NCBI GenBank assembly: GCA_013397845.1 | Contig: VZTG01007436.1 | Coordinates: forward strand, 1,338,181-1,402,180 | DNA from: Melanocharis versteri | Taxonomy: Eukaryota; Chordata; Aves; Passeriformes; Melanocharitidae | Length of the DNA: 64,000 bases | Direction of reading: 5' to 3' | Shown here: in pieces, positions 14,626-28,130 of the stretch | Layout of the letters: each line of letters begins with the position of its first letter | Numbering within the stretch: the stretch's first letter is position 1 | The notes under the pieces: generated by a model | The model's database searches: none | Told to the model about the DNA's origin: nothing | What the model saw: only the letters and a program-made list of their open reading frames with translations | Made by a program: the position numbers and the translations under genes

Positions 14626-14655
14626 TCCTGTTTTTGTATTGGTATGTGTCTGTCT
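14602..14655 (+). terminator. ADK: ADK polyadenylation signal and GU-rich downstream element
   Basis: A canonical AATAAA is at 14602-14607. A CA-containing potential cleavage site follows at about 14615-14625, and a T/GT-rich stretch (about 14628-14655) follows that, which is the usual layout of a vertebrate poly(A) site. It is about 1.03 kb after the ADK stop codon and on the same strand. Confidence 0.75.
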
Positions 14656-17600
14656 TTCTTCTGTATATCCTACTGAAATGGGAACAAGAAATGGGTGCTT
14701 AACCCACAGCACATGATAAATCTCAATGTTTTATACATGCCTTTCAGTATCTAGGTAGGTGTTCAAGGGTGATCTGAGTAGTAAGGAAGAGAAGGAACAT
14801 CAGACTGGTGTTTGTACCACAGAAGAGATGAAAAATTAATGGCTAGGGTTCATCAAAGAATGTTAAGTCAGTGTGGGGTTTACACTCTACTGCCCAGGAT
14901 GGAACAAGGGCACACAGAGAATGAGTGCTGTTACTGCAGTTTGTGTATTGCAAAGAGCATGGTGAGGAATCGAGAGTATGATCCCAATTCCCTTGTTTGG
15001 CCCACTATCCAGTCTGACAGATTGGACAACAGGCTCTGTCATCTTAGAGATCACCTGGTGTGGGATTCCTGCTAGTGCATCAACCAGCGACTTCTGAAAA
15101 TCCTCACAGGTCCATGGAACTGCACCACCGCAAGCACAGGGCACTGCTTGGTGAGTCCCTCCTGTTCTGCAAGGCCTCTGGCTCACACTTGCTACCAGAG
15201 GAAGGTTCTGTGTACAGGCCTTGTCTGTCTGCCAACCTGCTCGTGAGCAGCTTTGTGTGAATAAGACTTGTCTGGTTTCATCATAATGCTACTCTCAAAA
15301 GAGCCTTGGGCTGTACATTTCTCATGTTCTAGCATAGGTGAGAGGAAGAGAAATTAATATGTTGGAGTGAAAATAGAATGGCAAACAAAACTAAGAGTCT
15401 GCAATGTGCATGGTCTTCAGGCTTTATGGGTTGATCAGAAGAATGTGATTTTTTACATCTTGTAGTTAATTTCTAATTTCTTAACTTGATGTATCTGTGT
15501 GATATGTTTTAATCAAGAAAAACTGACAGGCCGAAGACAGATGTGTTGCAGTCCCTGCTTTAATATATGGTCACGTATGCCACACCACTCCTACTGCATG
15601 AATTTGCCTGTCAGTAAGGAAAACCCCAATGATTTGGTGGTTAAATTTGCTGTTCCTATTGCTTCTACACCCATGACACTTTCCATTCCTTTTGAAACAA
15701 CTTTATCAATGTCCTGGCCTGATAATTATGGCTCATTTAGAACTAATATAAGTGTGTAAACATTGTTTATCTTACCAATGAAACTACAAGACAGCATAAC
15801 TACTGTAAAAAAAGGAGGATATGTTAAGGCAAGTAGTCANTCCGTGTTTTCAGTTCAGGATGCAAGAGAGTCAAGTCAGAGGTTCTATTCTGAGCTTTTC
15901 CACTGATGTGTTCAATGAGCTTGGGCTCCTGACGTTTGGCTTTGAGTGTCAGCTACAAAGCATAATTCGAAGCCAGTGGGAGCAGCTGAGGAATAAACTA
16001 CTGCCCAATTCATAGAAGGGCATCACAGTCTGACCTGCTCTATTTAACCATTCATTATTTCTCCAATATCTGTCAATGGATATTTTTGGATGCTATATAG
16101 ATACTTAGAAACATATTGCTAAATCATGCTAAATAATTTCAGTTTGTGCTATGAGAGTGCCTGACAATTTCATTCTGGATTTTTTTCAGGATCTGTATTC
16201 CTTTCCTTCTTCTTACTGCTGGAGGGGGGGTTTATCTATGTAATGGATAATGGTGTCACCCTTAATATTCTCTTTCACAAATTGTCTTCCAGCTTATTCC
16301 ACACAGAGGGGTGTTAGAAAACTGGGCTTTCTGGAAAACATCATTGAAAGAGTTGTCTGCCTGTGATGTGTGCCACTGTCTCAAATCCCAGATGGGATGA
16401 CAGAAGTGACTCTGTCACTGAACTTGAGCCATTATTCAAACACAGCGTTTTTACCTGGGTTACTATCAGAAAAACAAATATTGGAAATCCATTTCCCACT
16501 AGCCAACAGCCAAAGCATCTCTCACTTGCATAAAACTTTCCTTTCACTGGAAATAAAACTGCATCTCCTGAGCCCAGCATTGTACAATTTAGGCTTGTTT
16601 TAATACCGAGTGGGTAGCAATGCTGCTCAGATTAATAGGCAAGAAAACAGGCCCAGTATTCTGAAAGCCACATGCTAAATAGCTGAATAGAATGATGAGC
16701 TGGGAATCAGGAAATAAAGGTTGTGCTTCCGTTTCTGCCGGTGATAACTGTGTAACTTAGGGCAAATCACTTTCCTCTCTCAATCTCTATCTGTAAAGAT
16801 GATAAGCTCAGCTACATGGTAAACTTGAGAAGTGAAGGTGGTAAGAATAATTCAAATAGGGCAGTATCAGCTACATCTCTGCCTGTGCTCATTACTGGTT
16901 TTTTGAGTATTTGAATGCTCCGTTTTTTGCATGAACTAATGTAGAGTTATTTGTTTACCCTTGAAAAATAGTGCTAGCTGTTACTGCTTGTTGTGAGGGT
17001 TAAGATAGGAGAGGCAAAGGAAGGGAAAGGGGAAGTAAAAAGCTTTACTTATGTGAAAGTGAAGTAAAATACACTACATGAAAATGACAATAGAAATGCA
17101 CACTGTTTTAAGATGACAAGTCTGGGAACAATCTTTAATTTAAAGGGTCTTATCCACAGTTTGCATAAAGAAATGTTAATTAAAAGTGTGATGACATGTT
17201 TGGGATTTAAAGGAAATCATTCTGCAAAGGATTTATAGCAATCACAGCTCCAGAGCATTAGGATTACAGATCCTTGTGCTGTTCCTTTTCAGTGATCATG
17301 TGATTGGCCTGCTGTTAAATATAGCTCCCATTTAGCGAATTGAGACAGGCATGGGAAAGGTAGGGAGAGTTTCCCTTTAACCAGCGGGATTTCAGAGGTG
17401 TTGGAGATTATACAATTCATTAGTTTTTACATAAGATCAAAGGGAAAGATGAAGTCTTAATTTGGGCACCAACTGCTACTGTCTGAAAGTCTTGCAGATT
17501 AACTGAGAAGAGAACATGTGCAGTGCTAACTGCTTGTGTTAGAGCATGAGACTATTGTTTTATATCTCACTAACTCATTGTTCTCTTCCCAGAGATAATT

Positions 17601-19136
17601 CTCACACTTAAGACCTTCAGAGATAGTTATGTCTATTGTGAATAGTTCAGCAACCAGCTGGCTCAGAGGTTATTGCCTAAGCATCTTTCCCTTGGTCTAA
17701 TCCCCTGCAAGGTTTTTTTCTGGGCAGTGTTATTAATCTGAAATGACTGCTAACTGACTCCTGTGTCAAACATTATTCATTATGTGCTTTAAATGCTTCC
17801 TGCAGAGGCCAAAATAAATTTTGCTTTTTAAAAAGCAGACCACGAGGAGTGCCTATGTAGGATATTTCCTAAAAGATTAGACTCAAAATGGCAGTTTAGA
17901 TGAGGAGAGAAAAAATTGTCTTCAAAACAAAGCTTCACAATTTAACCAGGGACATACAAAATGGACAAACCTCAGTTACCAAAACCCACTTTTCATATAG
18001 AATTATCTATAAGTTGCTCCTGGGAAGGAAAACATGCAGCCTTGCGGGGCAGGAGAAATACTTTTATGAAGACATGGAATAAGTGACCTGATTAGAAAAT
18101 GAAGACCAAATAAACAAAATTCTTAAAAACAGTAATTCTTTTGTGTCTGGGTTTTTTTTCAGGTGTCACTGTGTTGGCATAAAGCATGAGAGGTTTTTTG
18201 TGTCAGTGACACTGACGAGCCTTGCATGTGTAGGGAAGAGAGACGGATAGATTTGAATAGCAATAAGGTGGGTTTTCTTCCAGTGTGAAAAGAGCACGGG
18301 ATTCATGTGTGCTGAGATGAAGTATAGCCTTGCTGCACAGTGCAAATATTTAATGCTGTTCTAACTACCCCCTGGTTATTGGAGTGTGACAGTTAATAGC
18401 CGTCAGCTGCCAAACGCAAAAGTTAAAAAATGAAGCCAAGTCAAACTCGAAACCCGCAAATCATAAATGTGCTGTAGCTTAGCAGGCAGATCCTCTCCAA
18501 AGTTTAGAGCCATGTCGACCTGAGCTGCCTCTCAAGTGAGAGAAGGATCGAGTGCATCTGTCTTCAGGTCCTCACTTTGCCAGGTACTTGCAGGCAAGCT
18601 TTGGCTGGGCTTTCTGCCTCCCAAGGCCCTGGCACTCCCGAGTGGCATTTGTAAAGCAGGTTGAGTAAGGGCTGGAATGAAGAAAAGCAAAGCATTATCA
18701 TTATTCTGGATCAAATATCTCAAGTCAGTGGTGCAGTGTAAATGCATAGAAAAATGGAAGAGCTCCTAAACTGAGTGTGAGAGAAATTGTGTGCTTAGAA
18801 AGCCTCCCTGTCTGTGGTGCCATGGAGATGGTAACATTGGTGTAAAATATTGCCCTAAAAGAAGCATTACTGTGGAATAATAACAGCATATGAGAGAATA
18901 TTTCAAGAAAGGTTCAGCTTGAAAATCACCTCTCATTCTACCTATTATTTTTCTTATCCATGCTAGAAGTAACACTTCACTGTACTTAAAAATTGCTCTA
19001 CTTGGAACATACCTATTTTTTGGGTCCCTGGGAATAGTTACATTCCCTCTTCCCCTCTATATTTGCTGGCTGTTCCTCTGTGATGGTAATTACCAAATGT
19101 AAGTGATTAGAAGGCCATGCTGCCCTGGCTACACAG

Positions 19137-19156
19137 TGTCCCTCCAGAGGGCAAGG
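19137..19156 (+). promoter_or_regulatory. CTCF-like motif
   Basis: CCTCCAGAGGGCAAG at 19141-19155 fits the CTCF core consensus (CCNSYAGRKGGCRS-like) at nearly all positions. It lies about 4.5 kb beyond the ADK poly(A) site, between two independently transcribed genes, where a boundary site would make sense. A single motif match of this length can arise by chance, so confidence is limited. Confidence 0.35.
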
Positions 19157-21030
19157 CAGAGCTCAAACACACCTCCTGCCCCAGTTAGCTTTATAAAAAG
19201 AGTAGGTTTGGGGTTCTTTAAGGGGTGAGGCAGTTACCAATCACAGTAGCTTTTTTTCCAAAAATTAAATTGTTATCATATCTGTGGATCAGTGAATTAT
19301 AAATTAAATCATTGATCTAACTTTGGGATTCATTTTCAGAGATATTACTTATTGGTGGGTCTATTAATGGCACTCAAATAACTTGCAGAATTTCCAGGGT
19401 TCTTCTATCAACCTCTCACATGGACAGACCTATTTTAGTCTGGCCTGTCCTAAAGCATAGCCAGCTGCTGTGGCTGTCTTGCAGGGTAAGGACAAAGCTT
19501 CCCTATTCGTCTCCCAAGGTCAGTACAATAACAAACACATTTTATGTCTGATAGTAAAAAGCATTTGTCAGTGCAACTTTTGCATTCCGTAAATGGTGAC
19601 AGATTTCACAAGATGAACACTCTGGATTTGGGGAAGGCTGTGCTCCAGATACAGGGTGTTTTGCATGTAACATGAATACATGCGTAATATATTTCATTGT
19701 CTGAAATTAGCAGTAAAACAACCTTTCAAGACTTGATGTTTATTATGCACCACAACATTTCAGGACAAAGCAAGAAACAAGATTTTAGCACATAACCCAG
19801 CAAATTCAGCTTGGGAAAGGAAGAAATTAATTTGGAATTACTTGTCATAGTGTGTTTACCATAGAAATTTATGCCAGCTCAGAAGTTAGCCCTTCTACGC
19901 TGCAGCAGCAGCAGCTTAAATTGGGCCATGGGAGTCTCATGGAGTAGGAAGTTATTTGAGTTTCCCTGAGGCTCAGTTCTGCCCTGAAGAAAGCCTCACA
20001 TATTGTTGTCTCAAAGAAAAAAGATAATTGTAGTGTGCTTAGGTATTAACTTGCACAGTATCAGCCACAGCTTTGCAGTTTGTGTTTACGTGCAGAAGTA
20101 CTGTGTCATCCTGAGCATGACAGATCTGCTCACCTCTGCCTGACACAGTGTTTGCTTGTCCCTCTTCATCCTACCTACAAAGTCACAAGGAGTATGTTTT
20201 ATTTATGCTAGACAAGAAACTTTTTCCTAATGACCTCATTTTTCTAAAAGAGATAAAGATGGGGCAGTGGGGAGGACATCTCCCCTGTATCACAGGAGAG
20301 AAAATCTGAGAAAATCAGCTTCCCTGAAGACTCGCTCACTCTTTGATGAACTGAGGAAGGAAGAACTATCCTATACTAAAAAGGCCAGTGAGATTTCTAA
20401 CAATCCATTGTTGCTTATGTCTCTTCCTATATTTCACACAGTAGTGAGAAATCAACTCTGTTATACTAGCAGGGAGCCCTAGGACTGGCCTCTTTGATTT
20501 AATTGGCTTTAATTCTTGTTCTTTAATTTTCCGTGGATATAACCTGCCCATCCCAATGCTGTGCTATCAAGTGGGAGCAGAGCACAGGGCGTTTGTCACT
20601 GCAGCCCCAATCACAGCGGAGTTGTGCAGCTGTTGGGTAGCACACAGGGCAGAAAAGATCACAAGGGGCTTGGTTTACTTCCCCTCCAAACATCACTGGC
20701 AAAAAGAAAACAGACACAAATGCCTGTTGCACAGACCTCTTGCCTCTCAATTCCGCTCATTTCATGATTCTTTTTGGCTGCCCCTTTCCTTCCAAATCCT
20801 AGTTGTGAATACTCATCTTTAAAAGTAAAGCACCATGGAAGGGGCCTTCACGCAGGACTCCCGCCGGCTGCCACTCCTGCTGAAATAAAAAGATTGCAAG
20901 AAGCAAGAATTTGAATGAAGGACAAACGTCACATATGCTGTGTGCTCTGGAGGACAAATGCTGCATACAAAATATGTTTAATTGCTGAGTTAATTATCCC
21001 ACTAAAGTCTAAATGTTGGGTTTTGGCACT

Positions 21031-21042
21031 CCCCCCCCCCCC
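21031..21042 (+). repeat. Poly-C run (12 nt)
   Basis: Twelve consecutive C residues in otherwise AT-rich sequence. It is a simple mononucleotide tract whose length is prone to sequencing error and slippage. Confidence 0.9.
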
Positions 21043-24000
21043 TTGTTGTTTACTTTTATCAGTTAGAAAATAAAAAATCAATGTCATGAAAAACATAATT
21101 ATATTCCTACTAATCTGGAGTGTTTTCTCATTTGAGTACTGCAGTGTGATGCATTTTATCACTTTTCATCAGATTATAGCAGTGGAAATTGCCAGCTAAA
21201 AGCTATGGCTTCAGAGCAAAAAGGTGGAATAAGCAAACCCGCCCCAAAGCCATGTGCCTTGCCAATCAAATCTTATTCCTTATGACAAAGCTTCTGCGAT
21301 TTGCTTTTTGACAATACATGAATAGCTAGTAAATAATTGTTTCAACAGGAGCTTCATTACAGTCCAAAAGAGAAAGCAGGATATTTCATGTGAATAATTT
21401 GGAATGATTGGTAAAGATGAGGCATTATTATAGGATTGCCTTCTGCTCCACAGTCAGAAATACGCAGCCTCTTCCTTGTTGAAGTATGAAAACATTTTGT
21501 AAATAGTTCTGGGTACTCCCAAGTGGTAGATGATCTTGCTACTCAGTGAAATGACTTTCTGGTTGTTACTGTTTATGGATTAAACACACTCATTCTTTAC
21601 ACAAATGGAATGTAATTGAGCTTTGTCTGGGGAGCCCAGCTGTGGACACATCCTCCAACTCCCAGAACAAGTTTTAGCGTAAGCTTTGGGTGCTTCTCCT
21701 CCACTGCAGCACACAGGGTGGTGAAACTGACCCGCAGAAACCCGGGCCCTGTGCCTGTGCCTTGGCTCCCCCCACCACACTACTTCACTCTGTGCTGTCC
21801 AGTCTGGGCTGGAGAGGACAAACAAGTGAAGTGCCTCAGGCTGTCCTCAAGGGCTCTGCTGCTACAGTCTTCTGGCTGGGCAAAAGCAATGCAGAAAGCT
21901 CAGCCTGGTCAGCAGAGTGAGCGCTGCCCAGCAGAGTGGCCTGAGGGCATTCAGCAGAGTGGATGAGCCCGTGTCAGACACCCGCCTCACCGAACTGCTC
22001 CCTCGCCCCAGCTCCCTTACCCTGAACCCCCAGGAAGCAGGGCTGTGCAGTCCTGCAGGGCTCTACCAAGTAAACCACGCAGATCCTCACATCACACTCC
22101 TGTCAAGTTGGGAAAAGGCAAAAGGAGCAGATAGGAGCTTTCAGTCCTGGGACTGGGAGCTGACACCCTGTAAACACAGGCCTTTATTTTGAATTGCACC
22201 TCTGGGCTCCCTCGCTTGTGATGAGAGCCCAGTCCTGCCAGCCCCAACATTTCTCACCAGAGCCAATTAACCTTACGGCCTTGCTTGGGGATTTCTCATG
22301 CCCCTAGATTGGCCCTGCGGCATCCTAAACTCTATATATACCTCAGATTTTAATAACCCCCCATTTTTTTAAAGGAAGGGCCAGTTAATATCTTTACCCT
22401 GCAATAACAGATGCTTCAGTTCAATGAAAAATCATTCAGTGATTCTGGCAGCCCCTAAATTGAGTTGCCCAACTCCAGCCATCTTGGATGAACGTGAGCT
22501 CAACATGGGAAACTCAGCAGTGGAGCAGCCGTCTCCTTGTCTGTACCCCTGAGGATAATGAAGCCTTCTCCAGTACATCATCCCCAGACATCATCTGTGG
22601 AGCTTTAAAACAGTCAGTGAATGCATTAAAATATCACTTTAAAGATAACCTCGTAAGGTCATTCAGTCTTGAGGCAGTGCTTTGTTAGTGATGCACAGTG
22701 TCGGGGTGTAGGAGTTCAGAGTTTCTTACTGTCTGTTGAGTCCTTTTTAGGTCAAGTCAAAGAGGGCCTTAAGAATTACCAGTAAAGTTCTCAGTACCTC
22801 CAAGGAAACAAATCCACATCCCAGCTGGACCCTTTCCTAAGGGGTTCAGCAGTCTGTGCCACAGCAGGACCATGGTGTAAAGGCAGGTCTCGAGGAGAGC
22901 ATATTGGGTGAGCATCTGGTGAGAGTGTCCGTGTGTGCCAGTGGACACACATGCCCTCCTGCTCTGGCCTCTGCCTGTTTTGACAGGAGCCAAAAACCAG
23001 GGAATTGATTTTTCACCCAGTGTACCCACTATAGCGCAGCACAGTTATGCTGATGTACAGAGACATACGCTACCTGCCAGAATCTGGCTAATTCCTGCCA
23101 AATTCATGACTGTAATAAATAACAACAGCAATGTTGAACATGATCCTGCTCCTCTAGGCAGTGAATAAAACAGCCTTCCCAAATCAGAGGCTGTGGCCCG
23201 ATGTCAAGTGGCTGCAACCCAGCCAACTCAGAGCAGCTGAGGAGGCTACGTGTACCAGAGGAGGTTCACTGCAGGGTATCTTACAGAGGGGGAAGCAGGT
23301 TTCATTTCCTAGGCATGCCCATTTGCATGGATAACAGTTAATCTGAGTTGTCCCTTTACCATGCTAAGGCTCCTCACCCCATGTGTGCTTCAAATGTGGA
23401 GCACCACACTATCCCTGCAGGACTGAGAATCTCCAGAGGGTCCAGAGCCTTGGAAAACCATTCTCTGCAGTTTCTGAGTTTACAGAAAATGCCCATGTTC
23501 ATGTCCATGTCCTTGCAGCCTGCTTTTTAAAACATTTACCCCATCTCTTTCTCTTTTCACAGGTCTTGGTGGCTGGTCAGCCAAGTGTGATTGCTGGCAT
23601 TAAATAGCCCTGCCTGAGATGAGAGCTCATAGCATCAAGATTGATACGTGAAAAACATCAACAAATTCAGGACATGCAGCAACAGTGAGCAGGATTTCTG
23701 TGAACAGTTTGGCCATTCATTAACAAAAAGAAAATATTTGTCATCACTTTTCCCCAGAATGTTTTTACAATGGCAGCTGTTACCTGAGCTGGTATTTGTG
23801 TTGCTGAGCAAGTGAGCAGCATCCTAAGGAAATAAACACACAGGCAGGTGTGCAACCATGCTCATTTGCTGCTTTTTGAGGGCAGGAGAAGGGTGATGTA
23901 ATTAGCAGACACATGTTTAAATTTTTAATTAAGAGTTTTAATGGATTATTCACTGCCTACCAGAACACACATGCTCTTACTTTCTCACTTTTTCAGTCTG

Positions 24001-24789
24001 GGTTCCTAAGGAAACCAGGCTTAGTCAGTCATGCTGCCTGCCTGCCAGCCAGCCTTCCTTCCTAATCAGTGCTGAACTCTTTCGGGTTCATGGCAGGCGA
24101 ACACCACTTTTCTGGTAAAATCATGACTGCATCACAACACAGTGGTAGGAAAAGGTCTGAGCAGCTGCTGCCGAGTTTAGCAGTAGGCACAAATAGATTT
24201 CTTCCAGGAACGGGGCTGAGTCTCCAGCAAAATCAGCAGGGGCAGGGGGAGGAAGGCATGAGAGGAAAGGAGGGGAAGAAGAAAAGAAGATCCTGATGGA
24301 TTGACCATCGCTTCCCCAGATACGTCTGTCTTACTGTTCAAAGAGCAATTTTTAAACATTTTTTTTAGTCTCATGCCACTTGCTGGTACAGTGATACTCT
24401 TTATGGCACTTGTGTGATACAAGTTGCAATGTTGGGCTGAAGGGCTTGTGCTGAAATATCCACTGGGCTCCAAGGGTTCTAAGTACCACTGCTCGCACAA
24501 GTTACTTTCTTCTGCTTCTGGATTCATGGCATTATTTCCAGGACACCTCCACGGTTTGTGTATAGGAAGGCTGGAAGTCTAAGAAAAAGAGTTCCTAAAG
24601 TTTCCAGACCAGCGTTCTTACCCCTGAGAGAGTGGAAACAATGTAAGACTATTAATTTTTCTCCTTCCATGGTTCAGTATTATTAGTGGTAGGTTTGACT
24701 CCTGAATGAATCCACCATTTCAGCTCTTCTGTGAAGGAAAATGGGTTAACATTTTTGCTGAGATCATCAGTCTTTAAAAGCTGTGGAGA

Positions 24790-25310
24790 TTTTGAGAGGA
24801 TCAGCCTGTCAGGAAGCAGCAAGAGCTGGCTCTCTGCAAGGAAAGGTGAGCTGGAAGCTGAGCACACCAACACAGCTGGCAAGGCAGGAGCCTCACCAGA
24901 CCCACAGCACCCAGGTGAGCCAAGCAAGGCAGGTCCAGTGTGGATAATGAGAATCAGGCACAGCCCTGTGAACACCAGGCAGGTTCCTGGTGAAAAGGCA
25001 GGTCTGGGACAAGGCTGGAAGTCAGCTCCAGGTCAGGGTCTGGGTCCCCAGCAATGGGTCCAAAGCCAGGGACAGGCATGGCTGCAACACAGCAGGTTTA
25101 GCTCAGATGTGGCCTGGTGGAAGGGGCTTAGCTTAAAAGCAGGTCCCACAAAAAGTGGTATCAGCCCTGGCTGTGTCCAAGGCCAGCAAAGGAGTAGGGC
25201 AGCTCTCAGCTCTGCAAGCTCCAAGCTGGCCCGGAGCCCAGACAGCCAAACAGCCAGGAGGGGACATGCTCTCAGGGCCCTCAGACAGGGCCCTCATCTC
25301 TCTGTTTGCC
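24790..25310. other. GC-rich, low-complexity intergenic patch
   Basis: This patch is clearly richer in G and C than its surroundings and repeatedly uses AGGCAGGT, CCAGG and CAGCAA-like words. A 195-codon open frame on + (24731-25318) spans it, and a 63-codon frame lies on the other strand. The peptide is compositionally simple (Ser, Gly, Gln, Ala, Lys), has no domain I recognise and no obvious splice or promoter context. Scarcity of A/T makes stops rare in such sequence. I regard it as non-coding, perhaps a decayed minisatellite, and CpG is not abundant enough to call a CpG island. Confidence 0.45.
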
Positions 25311-25319
25311 CTTGCTGAA

Positions 25320-27800
25320 GCATGGAGTAAGTCAGAAAGTTGCTATGTGGTGTGGAATGGTCCCTGATCGCTTTAAATACCATAATTTTCCCTTTTGGAT
25401 TTAGGCTTGCCAGATATAACTGCTGCTTGTTGCCTGGTGGTCCAGCAAATGATTTTTCCAAACCTGTGGGGTCTCACAAAATCATGAGGCTACTCAGCAC
25501 CTGCTGGTGAACCTTCTGGTGGATATGGGATGGAGAGGACCCTGTGTTTGTGCACAATGTGAGATGGATGACCACCTGGGGAGTCCAACTGCAGAGTCAC
25601 CAGTATTAAAGCACAGAAGCTGATCAGCCAGAAGTGAAGCACATTGTTACAGCCAAACAAAAATAAAAACTAAAAAATAGGAAAACAAAGAAAAAAGAAA
25701 ACAAACCCAAACTAAACACCAAGCTGTTTCTGTATGAGCACAGTTTAAGTGGGAAGGTGATGCACTTCACTGATGCAGCCCTTGTGCCCTCAAGGCTACA
25801 CAAACGCACCTGGCAGCTGGACTGGGGTCTTACTTGGGACTTGATCTCTCAGACAGTCCCAGCACAGTATAAAAAACCTGAGTGTTGCAAAGCAAACTGG
25901 CAGGGAACTCCTAGCACCACAATACAAGAAGATTGTGGTCCCGTAATTGGGATCTGCATATTTGTCTTGATTGTTTTGCTGCAAAATACCTCAGTGAAAC
26001 TACAAAGGATATATCTGACACCTATAGCTGACAGGCTTTTTCTATACCATTCACCAAAGCCATGTTTTGTGTGCCTTCCGTTCTATTTGCTACGAGAATT
26101 ATCCATGCATTAACACAGTTTACAATCACTTTCATTTTCGTTGCTGTTGCACTCTCAGCTCATGGATAAGGTTGTTTATTAACTCCTTTCCCCCGAGGTG
26201 CCTGGAGGTAACACTTTGTTCTGCACTGGCACCGTCCTGCCAGACTGCACTGAGCTGCTCACAAGAGGGTCCCTCCTGTTTGCTCCATTTCCAGGATGGC
26301 TGAGGGAGGGATGAGCGCTTCAGCTGGGCTATTGGTTTATATCAGAGGTTCTGCTTAAATTCCAGGGCACAACAGATGCCTAAAGGCCTCTCCCACACTG
26401 GTGTCTCTGTCAGAGCTGCTGTTTGAAGGGATGTGGGGAGTCTCTCATTCAGACTCAGCGAAAGGTGCATTTACACTGCAGCCAAACGAGACCCAGCCTG
26501 AATCTGGCTGGAGAAACAATCTTGGAGCCTTAGGATCTCTCCCCCGTTCCCCAAATCACTTTTGTAGATAAAGTGTTGAACACAAATGTTGTAGGAGCAG
26601 AAAAAAATCATTCATGTTATGACTCTCTTCTCAACTTACTTAGAGAATACAATTGGGATCTTAAACTTGTTTCTGCACGTTTTGCTGGTAATCTGGTTTG
26701 TTTAGATTGTTTACATTATTTTAATAGCCTATATATAAACCATATATCATTGCACCAAAAATATGTGTGCATATGCATGTATGAGCATGTCTTTACAATT
26801 TTATAGAGACATGAAGTCATTTGGTTTTTTAATATAAAAGTTGTCTTCTTAGATTTTTATATGTAGTGCCAGCTTTTCAAGGTCCTGGCTTAAAATAATT
26901 GTATTAATTTAGGAATAAGATTGCATTTGACTTGTGGGAGAATTTTAAGACAAAAATGCAAAATACAACATATAATTGAAAATATAGGATACATTTTAGC
27001 TTCTTCTGTCCATTTTCAAAACCTGTAAAATGTTTTTTTCCATTTCCAAATTGAAACTTAAAAAAAACCCCAAAAAACAAGAAACAACAAAAAACTCCCG
27101 AAAAAAACAAATGAACAAACACCAAGCTCGGAAATCAACAGCTGGTAGGGAAAAAAACCCATCTTCCAGGCTTCCTTTCGACAGGAAGGCATATATCAAA
27201 GGTTGAAGTGAAAGAGAATAGGAATATTTGGCTGGTCCTCAGGCTGGTTCTAATAATGATTCTTTCAAAAGACTGTTTGAATTCTTATAGCCAAAAATAT
27301 TTGCCAGTCCTTTTCCATGTGAAATGTTATAAATCAAAAGGCAATGGATATTGTAAAAAGTCCTGAAAGTATATGGATGAGTTTTCCACTGAGCATCCCA
27401 AAACCTGGGAATGTCACAGACCCTTTAATTCACCCTTGCTAGCAGCTTCCATGGAGTATTGCCTTCATGGGAACTGCTCACATACTCAGATATTTGCAGT
27501 GGCATTTTTGTACGTGGCAAACTCTTGCAAAATGTAAGGTTTTCTTTTCCCTGGAAGTGCAATATGCAAATACACTCCACTGATGCAAAACTGAGCCCAC
27601 TTAGTGCAGCTTATCATACTGAAATAGCCTCATCAGTGCAAACACCCAGCATCCTCTTACCCAGGCTGTAATAAGATCTCAATGACATATACACGGGTTT
27701 GTAGGATCAGATTATTATTTGTGTAACATTAAAGTCCTGCTCTATCTGGCAGGCCAACATATGGCACTCTTCATGACATTTAGTTAGCAAGAAAACTTGA
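25320..27800. other. Intergenic sequence, nothing recognised
   Basis: AT-rich intergenic DNA with A-rich stretches at about 25660-25710 and 27055-27120. Open frames are short and without recognisable similarity. No repeat family could be named. Confidence 0.5.
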
Positions 27801-27829
27801 AGATACAGTGCATCTCTCAGGGAGAGCAT

Positions 27830-28130
27830 TAACGGCCCTGACGAGTCTCAGCTGGAGCCTCCCCACCACCCCCCCATGCCCCAGAGCCCCATTCCAGTTC
27901 AGCCCTGGGCTCTGCAGCAGGAGTTCAGCTGCAGTCAGACTTGGGATCTGTTTTTCCAGACCTTGGCCCACACCAACTCTGCAGCTTGGCCTTGACTTTG
28001 GCCCTGCCTCATCGCCATGGCCCTGCCAAGGATCACCGTACCCAACACAGATCCTGCCAGGCCTGACCTCGGACCTGCCTCATCACCACAGACTTGCCTG
28101 GTGAGTGTGACTTTTGGTTCAAATGCCGGG
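27830..28130. repeat. GC-rich patch with an imperfect direct duplication (period about 71)
   Basis: Two related segments of about 38 nt start near 27990 and 28061. Both contain the block R-CCTGCCTCATC followed by RCCAYRGNCYTGCC, so the core words lie 71 nt apart (28001 and 28072). The surrounding 300 bases are built of similar CCTG/GCC words. Overlapping open frames on both strands (98 and 107 codons) follow from the GC-rich composition and look non-coding. It reads as the remnant of a minisatellite. Confidence 0.4.

Larger units (their letters stand above)
14633..24700. other. ADK-KAT6B intergenic region, proximal part
   Basis: I see no gene here. The longest open frames (60-116 codons) have no recognisable family, no splice context and no codon bias I can detect. 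Noted inside: a single ambiguous base at 15840, a run of 12 C at 21031-21042 and a CTCF-like motif near 19.14 kb. The rest is AT-rich unique-looking sequence; regulatory elements may exist but cannot be recognised without cross-species alignment. Confidence 0.6.
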
